Below are positions 1 through 10,562 of a DNA stretch of 64,000 nt, in pieces. Within the stretch, counting starts at the first letter, position 1; each line of letters opens with the position of its first letter. The DNA is from Phellopilus nigrolimitatus. Lineage: Eukaryota; Basidiomycota; Agaricomycetes; Hymenochaetales; Hymenochaetaceae. Location of the stretch: positions 248,001 through 312,000 of the forward strand of contig JAJOHG010000009.1 in the NCBI GenBank assembly GCA_021029095.1, given 5' to 3'. The position numbers and the translations under genes are program-made. The notes under the pieces are model-generated. The model saw only the letters and a list, made by a program, of their open reading frames with translations, was not told the DNA's origin and ran no database searches.

Positions 1-3000
1 ACGCGCGCGCCGCTTTTGCGCGCCTCCTCTCGACGGCGTCGCACGCCCCCGTGGCGTACCCCGGTTACCCGACCGCTGCCTCTTCCGAGAGTCCGCATTT
101 TCAGCACGAACAAAGGGACGACGCTCTGAGCCTGCCTTCCCTTCCCCTGCCGCACGCCATCGGCGCCCCGTCGTCCGGAAGTAGCATGCTCACGGGACCA
201 GGTGCACATCCCGCGCCACCTGCGTCATCCACCTCCCTGCGATACTCCCGCGCTCTGCCGCCACCTCACGCTGGAGGCACAACCTCTGCACTCTATCCGG
301 CTCCCGGACACGGACACGGGCAAGGATCGGGCCACCTGAGGCAAAGTTCTCAACAAAGCGCGTCTTTCCACACGCTCCCGCTACCCCCGCCGCCGTCCGC
401 CACGGGGCTCTCAATGTCCGCTGCGGGCGTCGTTCCCGCGAAACGCAGCCACAGGAGCAGGAGTGGCCGCGGGCCGGAGGATCTGCTTAATGGCGAGTGC
501 GAAAAGGATTTCGATGAGAAGAGGCGCAGGGTCGGCGGGTGGGACATGGAGGTTGACTCCGTACGTTGCCTTTTTCCTTCGTGAATTCTTGGAACGATAT
601 ACTGACTACTTGTGTATCTACAGCCTTCGCTCTCCCCGCCTCAGCATGTACGCGCGCATGCCGCCAGCCCGCCGTACTCTCACATCCACGCGTCCCATCC
701 TCTTTCCGCGCACCCAACCGCGCTCCCCGCTGCACCGCTCCCTCACACGTCTTCTAGGACGTACGACCCCCACCCAACCACCTGGACCGCGCATGCTGCG
801 CCTCCCCCGCCTCCGGGCGGTGGGCCGACACACGTTCCGTCGATTTATTTTCGTGACCGCGAGGCCGTTGGCGCAGGGTCCGTTGTCGTTCCCGCGCCGC
901 CCGGAACGAACGGAATAAAGTACGACAGCAGGTTCGATGCGAAGTACGACAACAACGCACATGCGCATAGTGTCTCGCGCCACCCGAGCGTCACGCGCAT
1001 GGGATACGATGACGGAGGTCGCGAGCATATCAGGGTAGATGCGCGAGAGCTTGTGAGGGACGCGAAGGAGCGTGAGCGCCGCGGGCGCGAGTACGCTTCG
1101 TCGCGGCAGCACCACCACGCGCCTGGCGTCGACTACTACCCAAACGCCGCGCTCCAGGGCCCCAACGTCGGCGCGGTCGCGCGAGCCCACCGCTCGTCGC
1201 GCTCTCGGGCGAACGGCGCGGGTGTTCCTGGTGCCAGGCGGCGAAGCGTCAGCCGGAGCTCCGCCGGGAGTTCGTGGAGTATTGATGAGATGCTCCTTGA
1301 GACGGCGACGGACCGCGAGGGAGGGAGAAGGAGAGACGATGGCGGTTAGTCTTCTTTTACCTCTTGCAAGTTTCGAGAGAAAATGAATCCTGACATCGTT
1401 TTTTTTTTTTCTCGCAGTCCGCCTCTCGCCTATCCTCGGCGCAGGTCCGCTCCGTGAGCCGCCGACGGTCCACCAATACCAGACGACCATCTTTGCGCCT
1501 CCCGTCACGGGTGCACCCCCCGGGAAAGCGTCGTCGCAGACGTCGTCGACCCACTCGGCGAACGGCGACGCCCGGGTCAACGGCCTGAGTCCCAATGCGA
1601 ACGGAAACGGGAACGCGATAGTGAACGTCAACGGCAACGGCATCAATGGCGCGGGGATGGGGTCTGTTCCTGGAGGAGGCGGCGCGAAGGCGTCGGTGCC
1701 TTCGAGCCAGTTGGTCACGCTCGGACCGGGCGGGGTGGTCGTTAGCGGCGGTACGCACACTCTACCTTTCTTCCAAAGAATAAAAAATACTGACATGCTA
1801 TCTGTTGCAGGAGGCGCAACCGCGCCCCAGGCGGCGGCACTTCCCGGCGGCGGCTTCCCCGCGCAGAACGCGCAGGGCCAGCGCATTTGTCGGCAGTGCG
1901 GTGTACCCGGCCGCTACAAGGATGGCAAGTGCGTCGAGAAGTGGGGCCCTGGACCTGAGGGGCCGGGAACTGTGTGCGACCGGTGCCGCAAGAAGATGAA
2001 GCGCGTCGAGCGCCGCGGTACTCTGGACTCCGTGAGCGCAAGCCAGCAGGCGCAGATGATCGCGCACCGATCGTCGCACCCCACGCTCGCGCACTCCCAG
2101 TCCCAGTCTGCGCTCGGGCACTCTGCGGGTCAGAGCCAGCACGCGGCTGTCGGCCGCGCACGTGCGACGGCGCGCCAGGACACGCTGTTGGTTGACCACC
2201 ATACCGGGCGCGCACAGACGCAGTCGCAGATGCTGAGCCCCAGGCCGGTGAGCCATTATCGGGAGCACGAACGCGACCCGGAGAGCCGAGCGGGCTCGAG
2301 CCGCTCGCATTCCGGCTCCCCGGTGTCTGCGTACGCCTCTGCGGTGGCGAGCGGGAGGCTGCATCCTGCGGAATCTTCGCATCTCAGTCAAGGCCAGGCG
2401 TATCCCTCGGCCGCCACAAACATCACCGCGAGCGGATTGGCAAGCCAGAACGCACACAGGCGCCCGCCGACGCCGCCTTATATTAACTCTATCTCCACGC
2501 GCGAGCAGTACGCAAACGGTTCTTCCTCGCGCGCCCTTCCTCACCAGCATAGCCAGTCCCACGCGCGGTCTGCCGCAGCGGTTACCGGAGGAGGAGGCAC
2601 AGGGAGCCGTGGCTCGAGCGTGAACGAGGAGGACCTGCTCGACGGCGATGGAGACGGGGACGTCGAGGAGGAGGACGCACTCCTCGACGGCGAGGGGGAG
2701 GGAGAGGGAGAGGGCGATATGGACATCGACGCGGAGATCGCGCGCGCCGCGAACGGGTCCTCGTCTTCGCTTTCCTCGCTCACGAAGGCACAGAACCAGA
2801 GTCCGCTGAAGACCATGCCGCTGAGCTACCCGGCCCTGAGCGCGCGGCAATACCACGACGTGCACGCCCCCGGCATCAATTCTCTGGCCAACGTGGCCGT
2901 ATCCGCGAGGGGCGATTCGGGGAAGCGCATGCCGATGCCGCTGCCCTCGGTTGCCACTATGGACCACGCGCATGCAGTCTCTCGCGAGTACCACGCGTCG

Positions 3001-3231
3001 CGCGGGCGCGGGCGTGCCTCGCAGATGGACGAGCTCGAGGACGGGTTCGACGGGGACGCGGACGGGGACCTCCCTGAGCGCGGGTTGGGCGGCGCCGGGG
3101 ACGTCGATGCCGATGGGGAGGGCGATGACAATGGCGCAGAGGGTTCCGGAGAGGGCTCCGGGGAGGGCGACGCTGACGCCGACGCGGAGATCATGGACGC
3201 GGTGGACGCGGCTATGAAGGTGGAGGACTGA
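1..3231 (+). CDS. GATA-like zinc-finger transcription factor, 5' end off the window
   Basis: Likely a nuclear sequence-specific regulator. Exons: <1-560, 624-1344, 1418-1750, 1811-3231; introns (63, 73, 60 nt) have GT-AG ends and the first two have CTGAC-type branch points. The visible part encodes about 1010 residues and is open to the left edge, so the true start is upstream. One Cys4 finger lies at about 1888-1989 (CRQC ... CDRC), with 25 residues between the Cys pairs, longer than the classical 17-20 GATA loop; a basic stretch (KKMKRVERR) follows. The rest is low complexity: Ser/Gln/His-rich regions, then acidic Asp/Glu/Gly runs near 2630-2740 and 3040-3220 that could be activation segments. 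The DNA is very GC-rich. The family is inferred from the finger alone; the target genes are unknown. A third intron of 60 nt is in frame and stop-free, so retained-intron protein is possible. Confidence 0.8.
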
Positions 3232-3639
3232 GTCCTCCTGGCCTTCTGTAATTTCTTTTTTGTTTCTTATTTGCTATTTTTCTTTCCTCATTTTCTTTCG
3301 CCGCTGCTTTCTCGTGGTCTTTCTCTCTCCCCTTTTGCGACTCCAAACAAAAATGTTTCCATACATGGTTTCTCGCTTCCATTTTGTCTCTTCCTTTTCC
3401 TCTTCCTTTTTCTCGTTCTCGTCTAATCGTCTACGCCGTCTCCGAGGCTCTCATGTTCATGTCCACGTTTCCTCAGCTGTCGATATGCAACCGCAACAAG
3501 AACTCGTATTAGATATACATGACTGTGTTTTGATTGGTGTATTTTGTAGTCTTTATAATGCTATGTTCCTAACTTGATCTCCCAAGAGACGATGCTGGAT
3601 CACTCTAGTGGAACAGAGAGGATTTGGAAGGAGATTCTG
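3232..3639. other. 3' flank of the zinc-finger gene
   Basis: T-rich sequence with runs of TTTCTT, consistent with 3' UTR and terminator DNA of the upstream gene. No convincing coding exon was seen. Confidence 0.5.
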
Positions 3640-4200
3640 TCAATCCGAACGGGGCTCAGATTCGTCGTCTGCTGGAAGCTCATTGAACATCTCATCCCAC
3701 ATCTCGTCAATTCCAGACTCTTGCGTCCATCTATCCCGGTGGCTGCCAAGTCCTTCCGATATCCAAGATATGGCCGCCTTCACGCGATAGAGATACGAGT
3801 GCCAGTCCGCTTTTTCTATAAGAAATGACCTTCAAGACGGAACGCCAGTGAGCCAGCATGTACAGCTGGCATATTGACCGATCACTCACATTTCGAGAAT
3901 CATTTGGAAGGACAGACGTATCAATTGCTCCACTTCTGCGGGCAAGCTTACTGAGACGAGCAGTAGGGCTTCTCGCCATGTCTCCTCTAGGCTCTAGTCC
4001 AGCGATGATAAGATCGGTGCAACGCAGGTATACGCGCGGAACCCGGTTTCTGTACTTCTGTAGTAGCTTGCCACATCGCGTCCAGAATTACTATAGGCTC
4101 TTCAGAGGAAATGAGATTCCCTCCATCATGGCGGTATGGCTCTCTGGTCTCGAGGAGTGCGCGGACAACGGCCCAACTAGTAAATGTTTGGAAGTCCCTG
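3640..4200 (-). pseudogene. Decayed copy (C) of an uncharacterised gene family
   Basis: The minus strand carries pieces that align by eye to exons 3 and 4 of the intact family genes at 14861-16341 and 40538-41998. One piece reads EPYRHDGGNLISSEEPIVI, against YRYDHDNLIAQDEPIVIFW in copy A. A second contains LEETWREALL and LIRLSFQMILE, matching the LETTWKG and LARLSFKVIYQ region of copy B. The last exon ends DEMWDEMFNELPADDESEP before a stop at 3640. The pieces lie in different frames and are separated by stops that the family's introns cannot explain, so the copy is a pseudogene. The function of the family is unknown. Confidence 0.6.
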
Positions 4201-4889
4201 AAGTACGGTTTGTGAGCGCGGTGGACATTCGTTCGTATTCATATACATGTATAACTCAGGACATCGTGAAACCGTTGCGCTTCTGCAAGAACAGCTCGAA
4301 TGCGCGGTCTGCCTGCGCCACTCAACTCAGATCCTTTTGCTCACGTTCTGACGACAAAACACTTCCCAGCTCGTCCACTACCTCAACATCACACTGCTTT
4401 GGGTGCCAAATAATCAGCTTTGCGTACCAGCTTCAACAATTGCTTGGATTGTATGTTTGCTGTGCAACCTTGTGGCAATCTGTACCCAGTTTGCTTGGTC
4501 AGATTGCGGAACTGTCTTCGGTAATCGTGCATTCTTTGTACTAGCAAAGGACTTGTCGACCCAAATGGAGAAGTTCCGAGTCGAGCTTTCTACTGATTTG
4601 CAAGCAATGCCGCTTGCTGTGATGCATGGAGGCAGAAAGGCCCAGGTGGAACCATTGCAAGTCGTCAAGAGCCAACGCCAAGGTGCAGCAAACTGCAGCG
4701 CATACGATGTCGCTCCCCAGGCAACGAAGCTTCGCCACTGCAATACTCTGGCGCATTACGCGTTTTCGTATGCTCCGCAAAGCGGGAAACCGTCGCGAGG
4801 CAGGCTTTGGTGTGCGCTTTGCTGCTTGCAGCTATGCGTATAAAACCCCATACGTTCTCCTGAACTCCATCGATCGCAAGCAGCATAAC
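4201..4889. other. Degenerate sequence left of the retrotransposon
   Basis: Mixed short reading frames on both strands, some coding-like on the minus strand (for example near 4330-4440), but interrupted by stops. Possibly more of the decayed family copy. No gene can be supported. Bases 4885-4889 (ATAAC) are the left target-site duplication of the adjacent LTR element. Confidence 0.4.
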
Positions 4890-5103
4890 TGGAACACACC
4901 GAGAGGGTGCGAACACTAAGACAGACTGGAGAATGTTCTGTAATTCGAGTGAGAGAAGAATCTAATTAATACAATAGCGCGCATACCTGTAATTCGAGTG
5001 AGAGAAGAATGAAACTCGAATTACTGCGCGCGCGCAGAAGTGTACGTTACGAGAAAGGAAATGATTATCTAATAAGGATCGACAGTAGTAACGGGAGGTT
5101 ACA
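4890..5103 (-). repeat. 3' LTR of the Ty3 element
   Basis: 214 bp with TG...CA ends. It contains a 24-bp direct repeat (first copy near 4939, second near 4987; CTGTAATTCGAGTGAGAGAA at the start of each) and a nearby inverted ATTCGAGT/ACTCGAAT pair. It matches the other LTR at all but one position. Confidence 0.95.
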
Positions 5104-5114
5104 CTCCTCCCCAC
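5104..5114 (-). other. Polypurine tract of the Ty3 element
   Basis: Read on the element strand this is GTGGGGAGGAG, directly abutting the 3' LTR. This is the expected position and composition of the plus-strand primer for reverse transcription. Confidence 0.7.
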
Positions 5115-5259
5115 TGTGAAAGACTGGAATGGGGAGAGGGAATAGAAGTCATCTATTGGAATTGAAGGGAGAGTCCGAGAGTGTCCGTTAAGGCAAGAGA
5201 TTCCGTAGTAGAAGGATGTCATCTACTGGATTTGAAGGCAGAGGGCCGAAAGAGTGTAG

Positions 5260-8200
5260 TTAGGAACGGAGGTGACCGAGCCAGATATCTAAGGCCTCGC
5301 AGTCGTCGAGTTCGCGAGCGGGTAGCCAGAGATCTCCTTCGGGACCTTCGCCGCGCCAACGTACCAGGTACTGGAAGCCGCGACCGCGCCGGCGTTGGTC
5401 AAGGATTTGCTCGACCTCCCACTCTTCGAACCCTTCGGGTGTGAGGACGGGAGGCGGGCGTGTAAGAGCGCCCGAGGGGAAGGCGTGGTTATCGTTGTCA
5501 ATGTACCGTTTGAGCTGCGATGCGTGAAACGAAAGACATTTGCCGCGGGCGTGCGGGAGCTCAAGCTGGTAGACAGAGCGATCCGGAAAGGCTTGTGTAA
5601 CACGATATTTCCCGTCCCAGCGTGGCATGAATTTGGCGACGCGTCCGTCGCCATTTTGCATGTAGTCACGCCGGCGGTGGAGTGTCGAGAGCATGACGAA
5701 ATCGCCTACCGCGAAGCAGTCTTCGGGTGCGCGTTTTTTGTCAGCCTGTCTTGCTTGTGTAACTTTGGCAAGAATAAGAGTGTCGCGCGCTTGCGCGCAG
5801 TCAAGTTCAAGTCGCTGGAAGAGCTTGAGCACACGAACATCGTCGGGAATGGATTCCGGGGGCGTCTCTAGAGGGATGAGGGGAGGGATGATGCGCGGCG
5901 AGCGGCCGAGGTGGAGTTGGAAGGGAGAGAAGCCGGTTGATTCGTTGACAGTATTCATTAGTTCGAAGCGGACACGCGGTAATGCCTCGACCCAGCCCGT
6001 CTGGCGGCGTGAGACATAAAAACGTAGCGCTTGAATCACCGTTTTGTTCGTTCGCTCGCTGCGGCCGTCGGTTTGCGGGTGGTAGGAGGTGCTCATCTTC
6101 AGTTTAACGCCAGAGAGCCGGTGCAGGGACTTCCAGAAGCGAGACAGGAAGAGATGGTCGCGATCACTGAAGATGTTGAGGGGTAGACCGTTCTCACAGT
6201 ACCAGTGATCGAAGAAGAGACGAGCGAAGGCCTCCGCAGAGATGTCGGAGTTACAAGGAATAAGTCGGAGGTCAGCGCCGAGCTGGTCGGTGATCGTACA
6301 CAAGTAATTATAGCCGTGATCGAGCGGCAAGGGACCGACGAAGTCGATGAAGATGTTATCGGCCCTTTCTTCCGCGACTGCAATGGGATGGAGAGGGCCG
6401 GCTGGTTTCTTGGTTGATGATTTATTCCGTTGGCAGGAGTCACATTGAGGAATGTAGGCCTTTTCGAGGTCGGAACACATGTTTGGCCAGTAGAAGGAAG
6501 CCCGGAGAGTAGCATAAGTTTTTGCGGAGCCATAGTGACCTAGGGAGTCATGAGCGAGCCGAAAAAGCGTCTCACGGAGCTCAGTCGTTCGCGGGACAAC
6601 CAGGCGGTCACCAAGGAAGATCAGGCCGTTCTCAATGCGGATGCCAAGGGACGCAGCAGGATTAGCGAGGAGATGCGCAGAGAACGGATCAGCAGCATAG
6701 CCAGAGCGGATCTTTCGAAGGAGCTGGTCATCAGAAGCGATCGTGAGGACAGCCGCCGAGAAATCAAGCGCTGCTGATCGGGCGATGCCAGCGTCTTCCT
6801 CGTCAGGAAAACGCGACAGCCCGTCAGCTACGACATTTAGTTCGCCAGGCACGTAGCGGATGTCAAATACGTACTGTGCGAGGAACTCTTGCCATCGTGC
6901 TTGGCGCCGTGAGAGGTCCTTTTGAGACAGGAAGTGCTCCAGGGTCTTGTGATCAGTGTAGACAGTGAACGTTGTACCAAGGAGATCCGAGCGGAACTTT
7001 TTGAGAGACTTGACAATGGCGAGCAGTTCCTTTTCGTGCACAGGGTAGTTCAGTTCGGCGCCACGCAGCGGAGTAGAGTCAAAGGCAACCGGACGAGCAG
7101 TGTCCGGTGTCGGGCCGAAGGAGAGGACGGCGCCAGTTTGGCGGTCACTGGCGTCCGTATGGAGGAAGATCTTATTATCGCCAGGGTTCTTGTGATCAAT
7201 TGTCGTCAGGCACCGAGCAGAGAGGACAAGTTTCTTGATGTTTCTGAATGCTTGTTCGGATTGATCGGACCAGGTCGGAAATTCTTTTTCGGCTTCTTTG
7301 GTGGTGAGTTTGTTGAGTATTGAGGTGTAGTCGGCAAGATTTGGGAGGAACGGAGCAATGTAACGGACAAGACCAAGAAATGAACGGACTTCAGATGCGG
7401 AGCGGGGTTGCGGCCATGTGGCGATTTTTTCCGTTTTCTTCGGATCGGCCTGTATGCCGGCCTGAGAGATCTGGTGACCGAGGAAGTCAAGCGAAGTGCA
7501 AAAGAGCTTGGTTTTTTTTGAGGAGCAGTACAGCTTGGCCTTGGCGAGCGCGTCGAGGACGGTGCGGATGTTGCGGACGTGCTCGTCAAGGTTTTCTGAC
7601 CAGATAATAATGTCATCAAGGTAACAGTGGCATATCTTACCAATAAGACCTGCGAGTGCCTTTTCCATGCGACGTTGGTGGGTAGCCGGTGCGTTACGGC
7701 AGCCCATCGGCATCACCGTCCACTCATATAGCCCGTGTGGGGTATTGATCGCAGTGAGGGGTATCTGATCCGGACGAACCTTCGTTTGGAAGAAGGCATT
7801 GGTCATATCAATTTTGCCCCAGATCTTACCGCGTGCGCAATCGGCGAGAATGTCGTCAACACGCGGGAGTGGGTAGCTATCGGGTTCAGTGTTCGCGTTG
7901 AGTTCTCGGAAGTCACAGAGCATGCGCGGAAGGGCGAGTGGATCCGCCTTAGCGAGTAAGAAGGCCGGAGACGCGTGCTTGCTGCTAGACGGTCGCAAAC
8001 GTCCGGCGTCTAAGTGCTGTTTGAGAAGCGTCTCCCAAGCTTCTCGGTACTTGCGTGGGGAGGAGTATTGCCTTGTGCGGATGCGCTTCTCTGCATCTTT
8101 CAGGGCGAACTCATGGAAAACATCATCCGGCAGGTCGTTAACGTGAGGGATGTCAAGAGGGAAGAGACGAGCGTATGCCTTGCGCATGGTCTCCTCCTCT

Positions 8201-9416
8201 TCGACAAGCCGCTGCTGGAAGGCCGTGATCGTAATGCGATCACGGACTAAGGCAATAATGTCAGGCTGCCACCTGGACGAATGCTCACGGTCAAACGCTA
8301 TGCGTCGCGCACACGAAGTCGCTGAGAGTTCCGCGAGGACTTTTCTCTTATTCTCAGTTTGGGACTTGAGAGTCTGTAGTGCGCGTTTGCGAGGGGGGAC
8401 CATCTTGAGTTTAACCTTCGGTGGTCTTCTCCCCTTAGCAGAATCTTCGTCATCCTCACAACGCGCTGTCGTCGCACGGAGACAAGGCACGGAAGGAAGG
8501 AGCAAGTCGTAGTCGGCATGTTTTGCGTATGCGGACCGGAGCTCATGATCAAGAACAATTGCATTCGCGGCAAGAAAGGGGCCGCCAAGAATTAGAGGAG
8601 AACAGAGAGACGGCGCGACAATGGCGCGAACGGTACGGGAGACGAATCGGTAGTCGGGAGAGAAGGGCTTTATGTGTACATATTCCGTCAATAGAGCCCC
8701 CCCACCTCCTCCTGCCATTGCGAGCGTGACGTGTTTCGGCTTGGGAAGTCGGCGGCGGCGGAGACCCAGGCGGTCAACGAGGGTGTTGTCAATCAGAACT
8801 AGGGAGGAACCGTTATCAATGAGTGCGGGCACGGAGAGTGGCAACGCAGTGCTGTCGAGGAGGCAATTCCAGGTGAGGTGGGGGGTCTGAAAAGGAGATA
8901 CGTACTCCGAATCGTCCGACTCAGATGGTGCCTCGTAAACTTGCGACGGCGGCATTTCGACGCCGACGGAGGCAACGGTGACGGGCTCCGGCGCTGTGCT
9001 TGGGCCCGGGACCGTTTCGTGTGCGAACTCTGGGACGGCATATGCGGGGAGTTGCGGGTGCGGTGTGGAGGTCGACGCTCTCACGGCGGCGACCGTTTCA
9101 GTTTTGATACGGAGGGGCGGCGGCACCGGCACACCAGGCGGGCGCTTACGGTCTCCCTCGGGGTCGCTGATCACGCTCTTGTTGTGGTAAGAGACAGGCA
9201 GCGTGCAGGAGGCCGCGCGGTGGTTGGTGTAGTAGTGGCGGCAGTTGTAGCAGCCTTGGTGACGAGCAAGGATGGCACCTTCGCGTGGCGTGAGGCCAAA
9301 GTCGACAGCACGTGGCGGACCAGGCGCACGGGCACGCGCGGATGCATTCGCTGTGGTTGGCAGGGTAGCGAGTGCAGGGCGCGACTGCGGAGGCGGGGCG
9401 CGACTGCGGAGGCGGG
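5260..9416 (-). CDS. pol: Pol polyprotein of the Ty3 chromovirus (frame separated from gag)
   Basis: About 1380 residues from the frame break to the stop at 5260. In order: zinc knuckle CYNCRHYYTNHRAASC near 9205-9254; aspartic protease with active-site text ALIDNGSS near 8790-8830 (DNG where DSG or DTG is usual); reverse transcriptase with CYLDDII near 7612-7626; RNase H with TDAS, EKELLAIV, TDHK and VADGLSR (about 7160-6815); integrase with HHCC (HDSLGHYG ... CDSCQ, about 6440-6560) and a D-D-E core ending SERTNKT; C-terminal chromodomain (EEWEVEQIL ... YLVRWRG, about 5290-5440). The domain set is complete and has no stop, so enzyme activity may survive if translation reaches it. The reading frame is open far upstream of 9416, but that part is out of frame with gag and is not counted. 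Confidence 0.92.
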
Positions 9417-10024
9417 GCGCGCCTGCTTTGAGCACGCAGGGCGGCACTGAGCGAGTCGCGTTGACGGCGGACTCTTTCGTCGGCTTCGAAAGCAGCGAGA
9501 AGCCAGGCATCGAAGTTGGCGATTCCGTGGACGGCCGGAACTTCGAGTTCCTTGCGGACGTCCTCGTCGCAGTGAGCCTCGAGGAGGTCGCGGATCGCAC
9601 GATCATTGAATACATACGTGGAGCCCAGGAGCGCGTCATTTTTCTCAAGGATCTCGTAGTAGAAGTCATTGGCCTTACGCCCGTTCTGTCGGAGAGCAAG
9701 GATTTCGGCCTTAGTGCGTGACTCCCAGCCATATTCAAGGACGACCGGGCGCAAGAGGAGAGAGAAGGCGTCGAAGTCGAGAGCTTGGAGAGCAGCGGCT
9801 TGTGGAGAGAACCACTTGCGGACGGCACGGCCCTTAAGACCGCGAGCGGCGCGGCGGATGAGCTCTTCGTCGGTGTCAATGTCGGCAGCGATGCGGTAGT
9901 CCTCACACGCGCTCTTCCAGCTAGTGAAAAGCGTGACTGACCAGGTGCCTTCCATGACAATTGGGATCTGGGACATCTTGGGATGCTGGAGCACAGCGAG
10001 CGAGCGGGTGTTCGTAGTAGACAT
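9146..10024 (-). CDS. gag: Gag protein of the Ty3 chromovirus, truncated by frameshift
   Basis: The ATG at 10024 begins MSTTNTRSLAVLQHPKMSQI, followed by a capsid-like domain (WSVTLFTSWKSACEDYRI ... GWESRTKAEILALRQNG ... FNDRAIRDLLEAHC), giving about 210 residues of recognisable Gag. After 9416 the frame leaves the coding sequence, runs through a Cys/Pro/Leu-rich shadow and stops at 9146. The zinc knuckle, normally the C-terminus of Gag, lies in the pol frame. The switch coincides with a 19-bp tandem duplication (9379-9397 and 9398-9416), so the ancestral form was probably one continuous Gag-Pol frame. A programmed frameshift is the alternative. Confidence 0.85.
   Translation of the reverse strand: MSTTNTRSLAVLQHPKMSQIPIVMEGTWSVTLFTSWKSACEDYRIAADIDTDEELIRRAARGLKGRAVRKWFSPQAAALQALDFDAFSLLLRPVVLEYGWESRTKAEILALRQNGRKANDFYYEILEKNDALLGSTYVFNDRAIRDLLEAHCDEDVRKELEVPAVHGIANFDAWLLAAFEADERVRRQRDSLSAALRAQSRRAPPPQSRPASAVAPCTRYPANHSECIRACPCAWSATCCRLWPHATRRCHPCSSPRLLQLPPLLHQPPRGLLHAACLLPQQERDQRPRGRP
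9379..9416. repeat. 19-bp tandem duplication at the gag-pol junction
   Basis: Two adjacent identical copies of GCGCGACTGCGGAGGCGGG (9379-9397, 9398-9416). Nineteen is not a multiple of three, so the extra copy shifts gag by one relative to pol. Both frames read the peptide RAPPPQSRPA across it. Confidence 0.9.
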
Positions 10025-10302
10025 GGTGGCAGGAAGAGAGACAATTGCTCGGAAGCGACGGCGACTTCCCTGGAGCAGAACGAAGTGGGTGGCACTACCC
10101 GGGAGAAGGTGGCACGGGTTCCTCGGCACGATCACGCGGTGATATTGGCTCGGGAAGGGTCCGCGACGGTCGGTCGGATCACTTGCTGTGATTGAAGGCT
10201 GTCCAGACGACAACAGTCGGTCTGGAGCTCGAATGCCACTCGCTACAGACGGTGGCAGCCGTCTGTCGCGCGCGGTACAGGTTCTCGAAGTCAAAAAAAA
10301 AG

Positions 10303-10516
10303 TGGAACACACCGAGAGGGTGCGAACACTAAGACAGACTGGAGAATGTTCTGTAATTCGAGTGAGAGAAGAATCTAATTAATACAATAGCGCGCATACC
10401 TGTAATTCGAGTGAGAGAAGAATGAAACTCGAATTACTGCGCGCGCGCAGAAGTGTACATTACGAGAAAGGAAATGATTATCTAATAAGGATCGACAGTA
10501 GTAACGGGAGGTTACA
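10303..10516 (-). repeat. 5' LTR of the Ty3 element
   Basis: 214 bp, equivalent to 4890-5103 with one base difference. It should hold the promoter for minus-strand transcription. Just inside it (10302 downward on the minus strand) the sequence is CTTTTTTTTTGACTTCGAGA. It lacks the TGG start of an ordinary tRNA primer-binding site. Confidence 0.95.
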
Positions 10517-10562
10517 ATAACAGCCCCTCTCAACAAGTTCTCCAGCTTAACAATCAACCAAA

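Larger units (their letters stand above)
4890..10516 (-). mobile_element. Ty3-type LTR retrotransposon (chromovirus), full length
   Basis: A 5627-bp element in minus orientation. Its two 214-bp LTRs (4890-5103 and 10303-10516) begin TGTAAC and end TTCCA on the element's own strand, and differ at one base (G5046 versus A10459). The flanks are a perfect 5-bp target duplication, ATAAC (4885-4889 and 10517-10521). Inside, in transcription order, are gag, zinc knuckle, aspartic protease, reverse transcriptase, RNase H, integrase and a C-terminal chromodomain, the order that defines Ty3 chromoviruses. Near-identical LTRs and an intact duplication mean recent insertion. A 19-bp tandem duplication near 9379-9416 breaks the gag-pol frame of this copy. 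The insertion lies between a family relic and 41 bp upstream of a small gene's ATG. Confidence 0.95.

Noticed and set aside
618..1886. 422-codon open frame on the minus strand
   Set aside because: It overlaps the spliced GATA-like gene in very GC-rich DNA, has no motif and no ordered domain; a shadow frame.
1798..2994. 398-codon minus frame
   Set aside because: Arg-rich shadow of exon 4 of the GATA-like gene.
3858..4544. 228-codon plus frame
   Set aside because: Opposite to the family relic, whose similarity to copies A and B is on the minus strand.
9417..10095. N-terminal extension of the pol open frame
   Set aside because: Its translation is the out-of-frame reading of gag; the true Gag is in the other frame from ATG 10024.
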